This document shows positions 34,191 to 46,200 of a stretch of DNA of 64,000 nt, piece by piece (the first letter of the stretch is position 1; each line of letters begins with the position of its first letter). A model generated the notes under the pieces. That model saw only the letters and a list, made by a program, of their open reading frames with translations, searched no databases and was not told where the DNA came from. The DNA comes from Paragordius varius (taxonomy: Eukaryota; Nematomorpha). The stretch spans positions 8,122,001 to 8,186,000 of the forward strand of contig OZ176051.1 in the NCBI GenBank assembly GCA_964247055.1, read 5' to 3'. The position numbers and the translations under genes are program-made.

Positions 34191-34226
<36 letters not shown>

Positions 34227-34635
34227 AATGTAAAATTGTTGCCTCTGTACCAACCTCATGAAAAGATAATGTTTTTATAAATTTTATATATATTTATTGA
34301 CCAAATCGAGCATTTGACGAAAATTATAAAATTTCAACACAAACATTTAACTTAATTTACTTTTACCAAAATACACGGAACTAAGCATAAATTAGTTGGC
34401 AATACCGGCAATTAATACCATCTATTTAATGTTGAAAATTTAAACCGAACTTTTTTGTGAAATGATGTTTTTCTATTCTGTACCATTAAAAATTTACAGA
34501 GCCGTTTCTAATATTTATGGACCTATCTGCGAATATTAAAACATAAATTTATAATGAGTTTATTTTAGCGGCTTACACTAACAAAACATTAGCTCAAAGT
34601 ATTTTTGGGTAATAATCTTTGGTGCCGGATTGTGA
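33709..34635. other. Intergenic sequence with a (TA)n tract
   Basis: AT-rich; TA repeat at about 34195-34222. No gene signal. Confidence 0.4.
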
Positions 34636-34892
34636 CAGGGGCGTCTAACACAAATGACTTCGCGGGCCACATTCGATAATATACGGGCTTTAAAAAATAT
34701 CCTATTAGATTATAAACATAAGAGTGTAAAATACAAACACAATATAACATGTTCTTGTTCCTTGCAAATTGCATGGACTTATTCGATATTTTGTCCAATA
34801 AATAATAATTTTGCTAAGATTTTGAGCATATTTTGCAAATTATGGATTAACCACCGCACATGATATATAGGAGAACCGTGTGTTGACTCCTG
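34636..34892. mobile_element. Non-autonomous hAT-like element (CAGGGG family), copy 3
   Basis: 257 bp. Left end CAGGGGCGTCTAACACAAAT then ACTTCGCGGGCCAC; right end GTGTGTTGACTCCTG, its inverted counterpart. No clean target duplication, so the boundaries rest on the terminal repeats and on alignment with the other two copies. Confidence 0.65.
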
Positions 34893-35557
34893 GTTTAGAG
34901 ATCTAAAAATGGGAAGTGCTTCTATTTAGTACTAAATTTTTATTTATATGAAATTTAGCAACAATCTTTTCATTTTTGTGGAAAAATAAATTAAAATTAC
35001 TTTTTAAAGGCTTTAGAAATATTAAATTTAAATACTCTGTTAAAATCAAAAGGTATTTGAGTTTGTCAAGAAATTTTTCACACGACAACAGATTCTACAC
35101 TACTTGAAGATAACTAAGGTGGGGTTATATTTCTTTTATACTGATTAGAATTAAAACTTTGTATTGATTAATGAATGACCAGATCATATTAATTAGATTT
35201 GAAATAACTCACAGGTGACCGGACCAAGCCGAACCTAGACGCGGTGTGATTTAACCGTAAAATTAAAGTTCTTTAAGAGGAAATCGGAAACTATGCTACG
35301 GAAACCAGTGCACAAACAAAATTTGATTTAGAACTAAGAACCAAATAATTTTGATTATAACACATATGATATCATAACATAATTTATTCAATGCAGTCGT
35401 TTACGTTTTATGGGCACATACAGTGTTTGATTTCTTAGAAAATATGACACTCAAGCATTTCAGGTCTATATCAAAAACGGCCTATACACTTGGTCTTCAT
35501 ACCTTCCCAAATACTCAACCTAATCATCTTGATAACAGATCCCTATATTACGAAACG

Positions 35558-35832
35558 AAAAGGCGTAGCTAGGGGAAGGAAAGGGGGGTTAACATCGGGG
35601 GCCATAGATAGGGGAGCGCTGGATTTTTTAAATTTAATTTAATTTAATTTCACAAAAATAGGTAATCAAAAGTTATTATCTCAAATAATACACAAAAAAT
35701 CACCCATTTATGAGCGGTCATGCCCACGGTCCTAATTTGATTATTTTTTGAAATGCAAGGTGTTGCATGGAGGGGGAGGGGGCCGCACACGGATTCCTAC
35801 ACCCGGCGTCAGAAATGCAATCTACGGCCCTG
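35558..35832. mobile_element. Non-autonomous element with GCGTAG ends
   Basis: Left AAAAGGCGTAGCTAGGGG, right inverted CTACGGCCCTG, with G-rich tracts inside each end. Flanks ACGAAACG and AAGAAATG match at 6 of 8 positions, compatible with an old 8-bp duplication. A relative is found at 59766. Superfamily assignment (hAT-like) is tentative. Confidence 0.5.
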
Positions 35833-38828
35833 AAGAAATGGCAAAGGAAACTCAAATATATCGGAATAAACCGCTGATGATATTTTTTGAAATATTTTAA
35901 ATTCAAGTTATTTAACATATTTTTCTGATATCTATTATTCGATGACATAAAAACTATATAGCCGCATATTAGAATGATAAGATTTAAATTTTTTGTTGTT
36001 AAATACCTATATGTTGTGTTTAATAGGTAGGAGTTATAGGCCCTGCCATTCGGTACTATAAGGTCTTGAACGCGCAAATTATTAGACCAGAAATAATCAA
36101 TGCTAAACAAATACAGTTATAAAATTTTTAAAAAACGTGTAAGGAAAACAAATGCAAAAGAAAGGCTTCACATTTAATAATAAATAATAATTGCGTCAAA
36201 ACACCCTGAATATAATGCCCTGTTAAATGGCAGCCATAACTAATTGAGCATTCGATTGGATGTGTGAAACTTAGAATAACCTACATATATCGGTTTTTAA
36301 ATGATAAAAATGTAAACTACTCAGATTTTTATAAATTATTCGATATCCGATATATGTTAATCACTCCTCACTTAAATTTCGACTAAAGTTCGCAAATTCA
36401 GCAAGTAAAAATTAGAAAATCCTAACATATTTTATTAGCCAATGAAAAAACCCATTAACCAAAAATAGTTCTGCTTGATGTAAAACAATTTATTGCATAT
36501 ATTTTATCCTACAAACTATATTATAAATTCTGATATAAAACCACACACAGTAACAAAGATTTTGGGATAGATGTGATAAATAATTTATTGTTTTATATCG
36601 ATAAGTGGATATATTTCTTAGTTTCAAGTTACAAATTTGAACATATATATATATATCGTTTTTTGCAATTATAATATAATTTTTGATTGAGGCAAAAATA
36701 TTAATTCATATTAATTAAATATTCTCTTTGATGCTTTTTGAATATTATTATAGTTATTGTCCGTTGTTTATTATTTATTCATCATACCTAACGAATGTTT
36801 TTTGACCTTTGTCATCCAAAAAATAGGCAGCCATGTTTTCTGGCCAATTTGCATAAATTTGAAACAAAACTAACTACATTGCCAAAAACTTTTATCCTAT
36901 ATTTATATTAAAAAATTTCTTAATATGCAGTACCTTGAATTTCGTATAAGAATTTGTTTTTACAAAATAATTAAAATAATGAATATATTACAAAAATATA
37001 CATACTTAATTCTTAAATATATATGTATATTTTTTCGAGTTTAATTTATAGAAAAACAAAAAATTGTATAAAAAAAAATAAAATAATCTTGAAAATGATT
37101 GATGAGATCGTAACCATTTCCTTTTCAACTCTATCATTAAAAAATAAAAACTGGTGTAACATCATAGCTTGTGGTTTAGTAAGTTAGTTATATAAGAATA
37201 TTAAAAAAATTTATCATTTTAAAATTCATACATATAATAATATAATTTATTATATTATAAGGGTAGACTATTAAAAATTAAATAATTATTATATCACTCA
37301 GAACATTAGGTAGTTTTTATGAGATTTTATGAAATAATACTAAGTACAGTGTTTGAGGAATAGAATTAGCAAGCGATATTAATGACAAAAAATATGCCTA
37401 AAAATGTGTTGTCAACATAATGCGACAATATATACTTTTTAAACTTGTAGCTTTCGATTGCCCCCAAAACAGAGACATATTTGATAATTTTCGATTTTGT
37501 GGCATTTATCAAAAGACTTTTGGCCAACATCAATAACCTAAATCAAGGGCAATTACGAAAATAAAAATATCTTTTTGTGGAATTAGAGGCAAAATTACCA
37601 AATAAGATTTAATTAAAATAATCATCTAATAAAAGATGTCATAAAAAGCTAACTTTGATATATTTCAGTTTATAATATATAATATATATACCTAAGATTT
37701 ATAAATTATAAACATATAAAATATGACACTATTTTAAATAAATGAAAGAAAAAAAATAATATATTCTTTCAATATTTTCATCTTTTTAAATTTTGGTTCT
37801 AAGCAATAAGGTGTCCTTAAGTCCCTTGAAGCGGTTTGTTTTACATTCTTCCCTCATTATCTTACATAAATTATTTTTTTGCAAGAAAATATCATTAAGC
37901 CTACCATCAGATAATCTTCAGTCACTTTTCAAATTATTAAATTTTTACATTTACCTGTTATTTTTTCTACCTCGAAAAATTCAATGTTTTGTAGTAATCA
38001 TATTTGGTTCAAAAAACTTGTTGAAAAAAACACCAAACACCATTTTTAAATTATACAACATACATAAATTAATTTTTATGTAAAAAATTATAATCTTATA
38101 TAATTTAACAATATGTTTTAATATAAAAATCATTTTTATTTATTTGTAAAAAAAAAGCTTTTTGATATTTTTATGTAAATGAACAACCGTTTTCCCTTCC
38201 ACGCGCTTTTCTAATTTGGTTTTTTGTGTTGATGACCACACCACCATTTAAACAGAAAACACGCATAATTTTGTATATACAATACAATACCATACACATT
38301 GTGTTAATATCAAATTATTTTTTAGAATAACTTAAAAAGACATATTTTATGGATGGAAAAAGGTTGACTGGCTACATATATATAGATTACAAAAAATTTA
38401 TTTATACGCATTGTCTAAGTCGTAGATATTAAAATAAAATTAACAGATGTCTCCTTGTTCGACAAGTATAAATGCTTAATTATCCCACTTTTTTAAGACA
38501 GCTATTTTGTATAAATGTAATGAGAGCTATTATTGGTCATTTTAGAACTTCATTGGGCTTAAAAGGTCTTAAATTTATACATCTATCAACCTGATAGCGA
38601 ATTTTTATTTTATATCAATTAAAATCCATCTAGTTAAAATGTTCAATATGGCGAAAATTTATAAACAAGTTTTAAATTTACAGCGATCTTAACATCATTT
38701 ATTTGCTTAAATAATTTCTATAAATGTTAAAAAATTTATGTACAATCATTGTGTGGGTCATTTCTGTGTTTTAATTGGCTAGTCGATGTAACTTATATGT
38801 CTGTTGCAATGTATGAGATTTTACTTGA
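35833..38828. other. Intergenic sequence, nothing recognised
   Basis: Long AT-rich stretch with only short open frames lacking family resemblance. No repeat with readable ends. Confidence 0.4.
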
Positions 38829-39297
38829 CACTTAGTCTACATTTTGGGGTAGTTTTATATCCCAATGCTCAATTTTGTATAGTTTCGAGAGTTATTTTAG
38901 TTAATTTAATTATAAAATATTGTTATCATGATTAGATAAAAGGCTTCTATTTTTTATTTGTGACTTCTATACTCTAAAAATCAGACAACACGATTGAAAC
39001 GAACAGCCGATAATAAATTTTAAGTTTTTTCTGGTAAAATATAGCCCTCTGAGCTTTTTTAAATTAATTATTTACATTTTTTAACCATACTATACACTAA
39101 TTTGTTTGTTGCATTAGCAATTTGAAAAATTTATAGAAAAATGGCGGCAAAAAAGTTTAAGATCAGGATTTTTTTTATAATTTTACATTTTTTAAAAAAT
39201 TTTTTTGTATAATGGGCCTAAAAGACTAAAGAAAGAAATTTTAATTCCGTTCAACAAATCGCTCCGTGATATAAAACATTAAAATGTAACGGAGAAG
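38829..39297. mobile_element. Family T2 element, degenerate copy
   Basis: Contains CACTTAGTCTAC then GGGGTAGTTTTATATCCCA at the left, ACGATTGAAACGAACAGC inside, and GTGATATAAAAC with GTAACGGAGAAGTTA at the right. TTAA duplications are eroded. Confidence 0.6.
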
Positions 39298-41475
39298 TTA
39301 CGTAATTAATTAATTTTTTTTCCACAATTGTAAATGTATAAAGTTTCAAAATAACCAAATATATATAATGTATTGAACTAATATTGGAAAAACGTATGGT
39401 TAATTTGCATTTTAAACTTTCTATGAGAAATATAATTATTGATTTAGTAGTAATTGATATTTAATATTTTTGCCAATACTAGAATTTGATATTGCTTTAG
39501 GATCCTTAACAGGACCATAACCAAAAACTTGTACTTTGTGGTATAGTTGACTACACTATTAAAATATTAAATAACAAACTAGGACCTACATAAGGAAAAG
39601 TGCATGATGCGGCTAATTTTATGGAAACTGTTATTTAAAAAGGTGGATTCTAAGTTTGAGGTCTAGTTTAAATGAAAAGTCATAAGTAATTGCAGACTTG
39701 TTAACCCTGGTCGCAATCAACTTAAAGTTTTTAGTTAAATAGGTTTTCAGTTTTGATTCTGGTCAGTAGATATGGACACAATAACTATTATACGATATTT
39801 CAGTATTTAATATTAACTTTTTAGCAATTTATATACGAAAATGACTTATAAATTATATTAAATTAAATTATACCTTAATGAATGTCAAAACTAAAAATTA
39901 TTTAATTAATTATACTTTGTTGCGCAAATCCATTTAATAAACTATTTAATTTAAATTTTAGAATATGGTCATTCATGCTTTTTAAAAGGAGAGATTATTT
40001 AATTTATTGATGTTAAATTTTAAATTTCGGATTTTGATTGTTACAGCAAACAAATATAAATTAAATGTGTTGTTATAAATTTATAGCTAATAATTTATGC
40101 ACATCTTTTGTTGAAGGAGGCTATTAAATATGCAAATTTAGTCATTTTTGTTGGTAAATATAACAAGGTTTTCAACCACCACCAAATTATATTACCTAGT
40201 TTATTTTGCTTTTTGTATTAATGTATGTCCCTTTTTAGAAGACAGACAAACAAATATATTTAATAAAAATCATAATAATGACAAAATAATATAATAATAC
40301 AGTAAAAACTACTTTGCTTATATCCATTATATTATTCCAGACAAACTATAGCATTAATAAATAAATACATTTTTACTATGACCATACTAAGCAAATACTT
40401 ATTATTACCATATTAATTTTATTTAATGTTACCACCACAGAACATCCTTAGTGCGTTGGTCAACCTATTTAAAATTTATTAATCTTCAAAGTAGTCTGGT
40501 TTTATCTCATAAATTAAAAGAAAGCATATTAAATCGTCTCACCTTTGATTTAAACTCATTTTGAGCGTTGAAATTAACAAATGACTTAATAAGTTAAATG
40601 GACTTTAAAGACTATTAATGTGTGTGACTTTACTATTCGGTTACGAATGTTGAACAAGACTAGACTGTTTAAATGTACAACAAAATTTTTTTGAACATAG
40701 AAATATAAAAATGTTTGCAAGAAATTTAGTTAAATTACTTTTTTAATTATTAGAATAAAAGATTTATTTCCGCAGAAATTTTCATGGAACTTTAATTATT
40801 TATTGCATTTAAATAAAATATTTTGATAATCTTGTTGGGAAAAACTGTGAAACACTTATACTAAAGATGCAAAATCTCACTCTTTGCATAACTAAGAGTT
40901 GGATAGGAGTTAATATAAACGGGTTTATCCTGCGTCTCAAAGGTTCTAAAAATATATTTTCGCTTTTGTCATCGTCCGTGTCTTTGGGCATATAAATTTA
41001 AATATCCCACTACACTTAATACATGCATTGTTGCGAATGTTTTAAATAATATATTTAGAGCGCTGATTTGGAATTTAGTTATAAATAATATATTCATAAG
41101 ATAAAAACTCGGAATAAATAATTACCCAAAAGAAATTAATCGTCTAAATAAAAAATGCACAGCTATTTACAGACCCAATGAGTCTTAAAGATGCGAAATT
41201 AAATAAAGAACATAGCATCATAACATTACACTAAATAATTGTCTATGGCTTATAGCTCCTAGAAAGTATCTTTTAAACCAACGAAATATGGTACTAATCA
41301 TGGCCGTAGTTACTATGCATGGGACTTTTGCATAAAAAGTTTCTGGTGTCTATTCATATAATTTTGGTTGTATAATACAAGGTTCAGCCTTAAATTTTAA
41401 CCGGTTTTTTTGTAAAAAAACACATAATTTTGAAATGAAAAACTTATTTTATTCAAAATATCGTCTATCGGGTTC
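39298..41475. other. Intergenic sequence, nothing recognised
   Basis: AT-rich, no exon-like segment or repeat boundary that I can support. Confidence 0.35.
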
Positions 41476-42390
41476 GACCTCAAATAATATCAAAGGCCAT
41501 TGATTTGCGGCAATCCATTCGAAGAGCATATTCCCACGCCTTCGAAATTATTGAAGTAACTGCACGCGTGTGCCCCATTTATGCAAGGATTAATAAGATA
41601 GCTTGAGGTCTGGATGGTACAGCGGATGCGGAATCGAAGAGATGCTTTGGCTGGTTTGTCTGTATAAGACGGATTGTCATGTGTCATTTATACCATGTAT
41701 TCTAGTCCATATAGGTTGTTTTTAGTAAATGCATGGCTTAAATAATTATTTGTTGGCGATAACGTTGGCTATTAACGGTTTCATAGGGCAAAAGTTTATA
41801 AAGAATACCGCTATGATCCCACCATTCATCATGGTTCTCGCAGTTTTGGCCTTGGCGTTGATAGACTGCCTTGACAAGTAAGCCACGATTTTATCGGCGG
41901 AATTACAAAATAAACTGGATTATCAAGATTTAATAAGTCTTATTGATATTTTCGATTGGTCCATGAAATTAGGTTGGACCCCATTTACAAGTTTATTGGT
42001 GCTCCCATTGGAGTCTACTTAATATATGTAATGCTTTCCGAGTTTGTGAGTCAACATCCAATAACTCTTGCACTTCATTTTTGCAGTTTAATCTACCAAA
42101 GCGCCCAATCTCGTTCACATTTAAGTGACAACTTTAAATTTTAGTAACCATGGTAATGCAATCGTGGGAACATGTGCCTTTTCTAACAGCAGACGAGTTT
42201 TGTAACCACTTTTCTTTCTGATAGAACAGTGCGTGCGGCGAACGTTCTTTTTCATGTACAAAATTCGACACGATTTCTGAATGATAAAACAGGACGCTAC
42301 CTTTTAGCGGACATTAGTGTGTGGCGTTTATTGTATAACCTTTTCTACCAAAAAATGAAGCTGCAAAAGATCTATCCATAAATGTGCACA
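41476..42390 (+). pseudogene. Possible decayed protein-coding relic, family not recognised
   Basis: This stretch is richer in GC than its surroundings and contains peptide-like runs in different plus-strand frames: SIRRAYSHAFEIIEVTARVC (about 41515), a hydrophobic MIPPFIMVLAVLALALIDC (about 41815-41870), LQNKLDYQDLISLIDIFDW (about 41900-41965) and RFLNDKTGRYLLADISVWRL (about 42265-42330). Stops and frame changes separate them. The minus strand also holds a 65-codon open frame at 41490-41687, so orientation is not certain. It could be an old gene copy or transposon remnant; I do not recognise the family. Confidence 0.3.
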
Positions 42391-42865
42391 AGGGCAGTAT
42401 AATATTATTTTGAGGGTCTGTACTTAATATGTAATTTCATAATATTTCGCCAGCGAAAACTGGTTGAACATAAAAATAAGATGGTCCAAGGCTTCTTTAA
42501 ATGTTTGTGAATCCATAATAGAGTAAGAAAATCAGTAATGATGTAATTTCTTTTGGTGATAAAGTTGCGGTTAATTTTTGGGGATAAATCAATTTCTATT
42601 ATATGATAAATTGTTTCATTGACACTTTGATCGAATATTATTAATTTTAATTTACATCGGCTATTTCCTAAATATAAGATTTATTTCGATTTTGACACAG
42701 TTATATATCACATAAATAAAATTATATCATTAAAAACATCTAATATTCATTCATGGTGTTCCATAAAATTATAATATTTATGTGTTTTGCATCACAACAT
42801 CTGTGCAGGAAAATATTTAAAAACTATAGTTACTCTCTATTAAATTGTTAACAAACTATTCACAT
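42391..42865. other. Flank downstream of the mannose-6-phosphate isomerase gene
   Basis: AT-rich sequence without coding signal. Confidence 0.4.
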
Positions 42866-42871
42866 TTTATT
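42866..42871 (-). terminator. Probable poly(A) signal of the isomerase gene
   Basis: AATAAA on the minus strand about 100 bases after the stop codon at 42969. Position is right for a 3' end signal, though the hexamer is common in AT-rich DNA. Confidence 0.45.
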
Positions 42872-42968
42872 ACTTAAATGAAAAAAACACTAATCACACA
42901 TTTATATTGGTATTAAATAATTTAGATCGTTCCCTCATAATTCTATTGAATTGTGTGAAGACAAAAAG

Positions 42969-43206
42969 TTATACAGGTGTATAGGCCCTAAAAGCCAAAA
43001 AAATAGTATCTTGATCTGCAACATGAGAATTATTTGAATTTCCTTCGATATGGGAGGACGAATCGCTGATAGAATCAAATTCCCGGGCTTCTTGACCAGT
43101 CGTAGGCGAGACGAGAATTCTTAAACTGACATATTCACCCGCATTCAAAAATACCACGGCCCCTGTGCGTAATTGATGCATGGGTGCTAAGGTTGCATGT
43201 CCATTC
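42969..43206 (-). CDS. mpi: Mannose-6-phosphate isomerase, terminal exon 9
   Basis: Encodes [20 protein letters not shown], the C-terminal cupin strand region, then an inserted disordered stretch ([20 protein letters not shown]) and the closing [10 protein letters not shown], equivalent to the family end LLIFRA. Acceptor CAATTAG. Confidence 0.93.
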
Positions 43207-46200
43207 CTAATTGCATAAAACAATCAATATACAATATGTATTGAAATTATAAAGACAGACGGTTTATTTTATGAGGGGACCCAAATTTTTTGATGCTTTT
43301 GTAGTATTTACAAGATTTACAGTTGACAAAAATTTGAGTGTATTACAGTCATGTATCTTTTATTTTATCAAAAATTTATTTTTTTCGTTAAATGGGTATA
43401 AATATTTGGTAAAGAATGGAAAACACAAGAGATTTTTGCTAATTCTTATATTTTTTGATGAATATGTATTGTTAATACCATAGAGCTCTTATTTTTCCAT
43501 TCTTTAATACCCATTTAACGAAAGAAAATAAATTTTTGATAAAATAAGGGATACATGACTGCACTAATTTATATCTCGATCATTTATTTCACGACCTTAA
43601 GAACAAGTTAATTCAACTTTGCCCTTTGTTTTATTGTACGGGCAGTCATAAAAAATATTTATAGGTCATCTGTCATACGACCGCAACAATAATACCGGTT
43701 AAAGTTGCAAGAAAAAAAAATCAAATCGCTTTTTATTTAGTCGATTACACTAGACAACAAATTTTAACTTTTTTTAACTGCCATTCTTGTAAATTTAAAA
43801 TTTATTTATTAAAGTACATAATTAGTATATCTGAAAAGAAAATTGGTCTTACATGGAATTTTTTCATATTAGAGTTTATCGATAATTTTTGGCCCCGATT
43901 TTACATTAAACTCAAAATTTCGAAAATTAAAAGTTTTAGATATGAAGCCATGTATTTTATATCATTCGAAAGAGCGCAAAAAACTGCATCTTTTAAATGG
44001 TAGTAAGTCATTAAATCCATCGGATGTAAAAGTTATTTGGATTTAAATGGTCAAAATTTTCAATCCTTAAATAAGTCAAGAATTTTCGCAGACAAACTAA
44101 TTTGAAAATCATATAAATTATTTTAATATAATTATTAGGGTTATATTAATATTTAATTTAAAAAAATGTTTGGAAAAGCTTTTGGTTTGCTTTTTTAATA
44201 AAAATTATTATTATCATAAATATTTTACCTAGTGGATACTAAAATGCATAGTTATAACTGTAAATTTATTACATAATGGCTATAGAAGATCAAAAATACC
44301 TTAAACTTTGTTTTTTTCTTTAAATTTTCGAAATTATCAGCCTTGTAAAGAAAATAAATTAATATTGATGAGATGGTAATTTTTAAAAAACAAAAAACTT
44401 AAAAATGGCTGTTTTGAGTGACATAAAAGAAATAAAAAATGTTTTAATCAAAAAAAACTTTCTTGTGTTATCTTTTTTGGACATTCATCTCCATTTAAAC
44501 AAAGTTTGAGCTATTTTCATCCATTAGTTTTAAAAATATAATAATTAAAAAAATGCTCTCGCTTCGCGCGTTTGTCACTCTTTGTGTCCAATTATAACTG
44601 TCGATGTAATACATATTAGTATACATTTTATAGAGTTTTTAATACTCTTTCGAATGATATATTACAAATGGGCATTACTTGTATATTTTTTAAGAAAAAG
44701 TAAAATTTTGATAAAGAGGGCGCATAATCAAAAAAATCAAATTATACGAAATTCTTCCAACGAATAATTTTTATTTCAGATTTACTGTTAAAATGATATT
44801 AAATATCAAATAATGCAAAAAACTCGAGTGGCAGAAAAATTTGTTGTCTAGTGTTATGATAGAGAGAAGGCGTCAGCTAAACATGCTTTGATATAAATAA
44901 AGGTAATTCTATACGCAAGACTAGGGTTGTGCATTTGACTGCTTTTTCAAAAAAATCCGGTCAGACCCAGTCAGACCATGGTCATGACCACTTTTTACAT
45001 AAGTTAATATCATGCAATATTGGATTGTCAAAATAATGTTCAAACGAGACTTCCCTTTTACTAATGTCGTGTTTTTTCTTAAAAGTCTGTATTATACATT
45101 TTTTTGATATTTATTATTTACAAATATTTTCAATAAAATTTATACAAGAATATTGTTTTCAAATAAATTTCCACATGTTTATGGCCTCTGAATCTCCAAA
45201 TACATAGCTTTTAATACTGGATATTTCAAATAAAATTTTACCTAGTTATACACTTTCTTTTATCACTGAAATATCTAATTATAAAATGTTTTTCATTTTA
45301 TTGGTTCACATATATGGAATAATTGCATATTTTGCAAAGTGCTTGATTGTTTTGTTTTTCGAAATAACTGGATATGCTTAAATGCTAATGTTATGAGGAT
45401 GCATGTTTAACAATTTTATATTGTTAAATAAGCATATTAAAAATTAATATTTTTTTAAATATATAAAAAAAACAATAAACTCTTACTATCTCTCTTTCAA
45501 AAAAATTCACCAGCAATTTTTTAAACAACAGCTGTTTTTTAAATGACCATGGTCAAAAAAAATAGTCACTGACCTGGTCATGACCCGGTCAATTGACCGG
45601 GTCATGACTTGGTCAGCACAACCCTACGCAAGACATATTCAAATATATTTTTTAAAGTCCTTAAAAACAAATTAAAAAAAATCGCAATTTCGCATAGATC
45701 AACCAAATAATTGCGATTACGCGGTAAAATAAATTTTAATTTTTATTTAATTTAACATATATTTATATGCATGATTGTTTCATCAAATGAAACCTTTTAT
45801 AAGCTCTATAATAAATGTTTTTTTATAGCGGAAGTCGAGTATAAAATAGTGAGAATAAATTAAATACCCATTTTTAAGATATTCCGGGGGCAGGTTATAA
45901 TTGGCTTCACCTTTGATAATGATGATGATACTTGCGCTCTGGATAGTTGGTAAAACTATATCCTTAAACAATTCCTTTCCCGCATCCCCGAGTTTTAGCT
46001 AACATATAAATTTGATTCAAGTTATAAAAAAATAAAAAGTAGTTTTTTTCGATTTCCTTGCAATATATTGATGAATTCGAAACTTACGATCAAAATTTAG
46101 TATGGAGATAAAAAGGATGATTATTACATACAATATATATATATATGTAAGTATTGTGCTTAGATTAAGGAAAAATAAAAATTAATTAGCATCCCGATCT

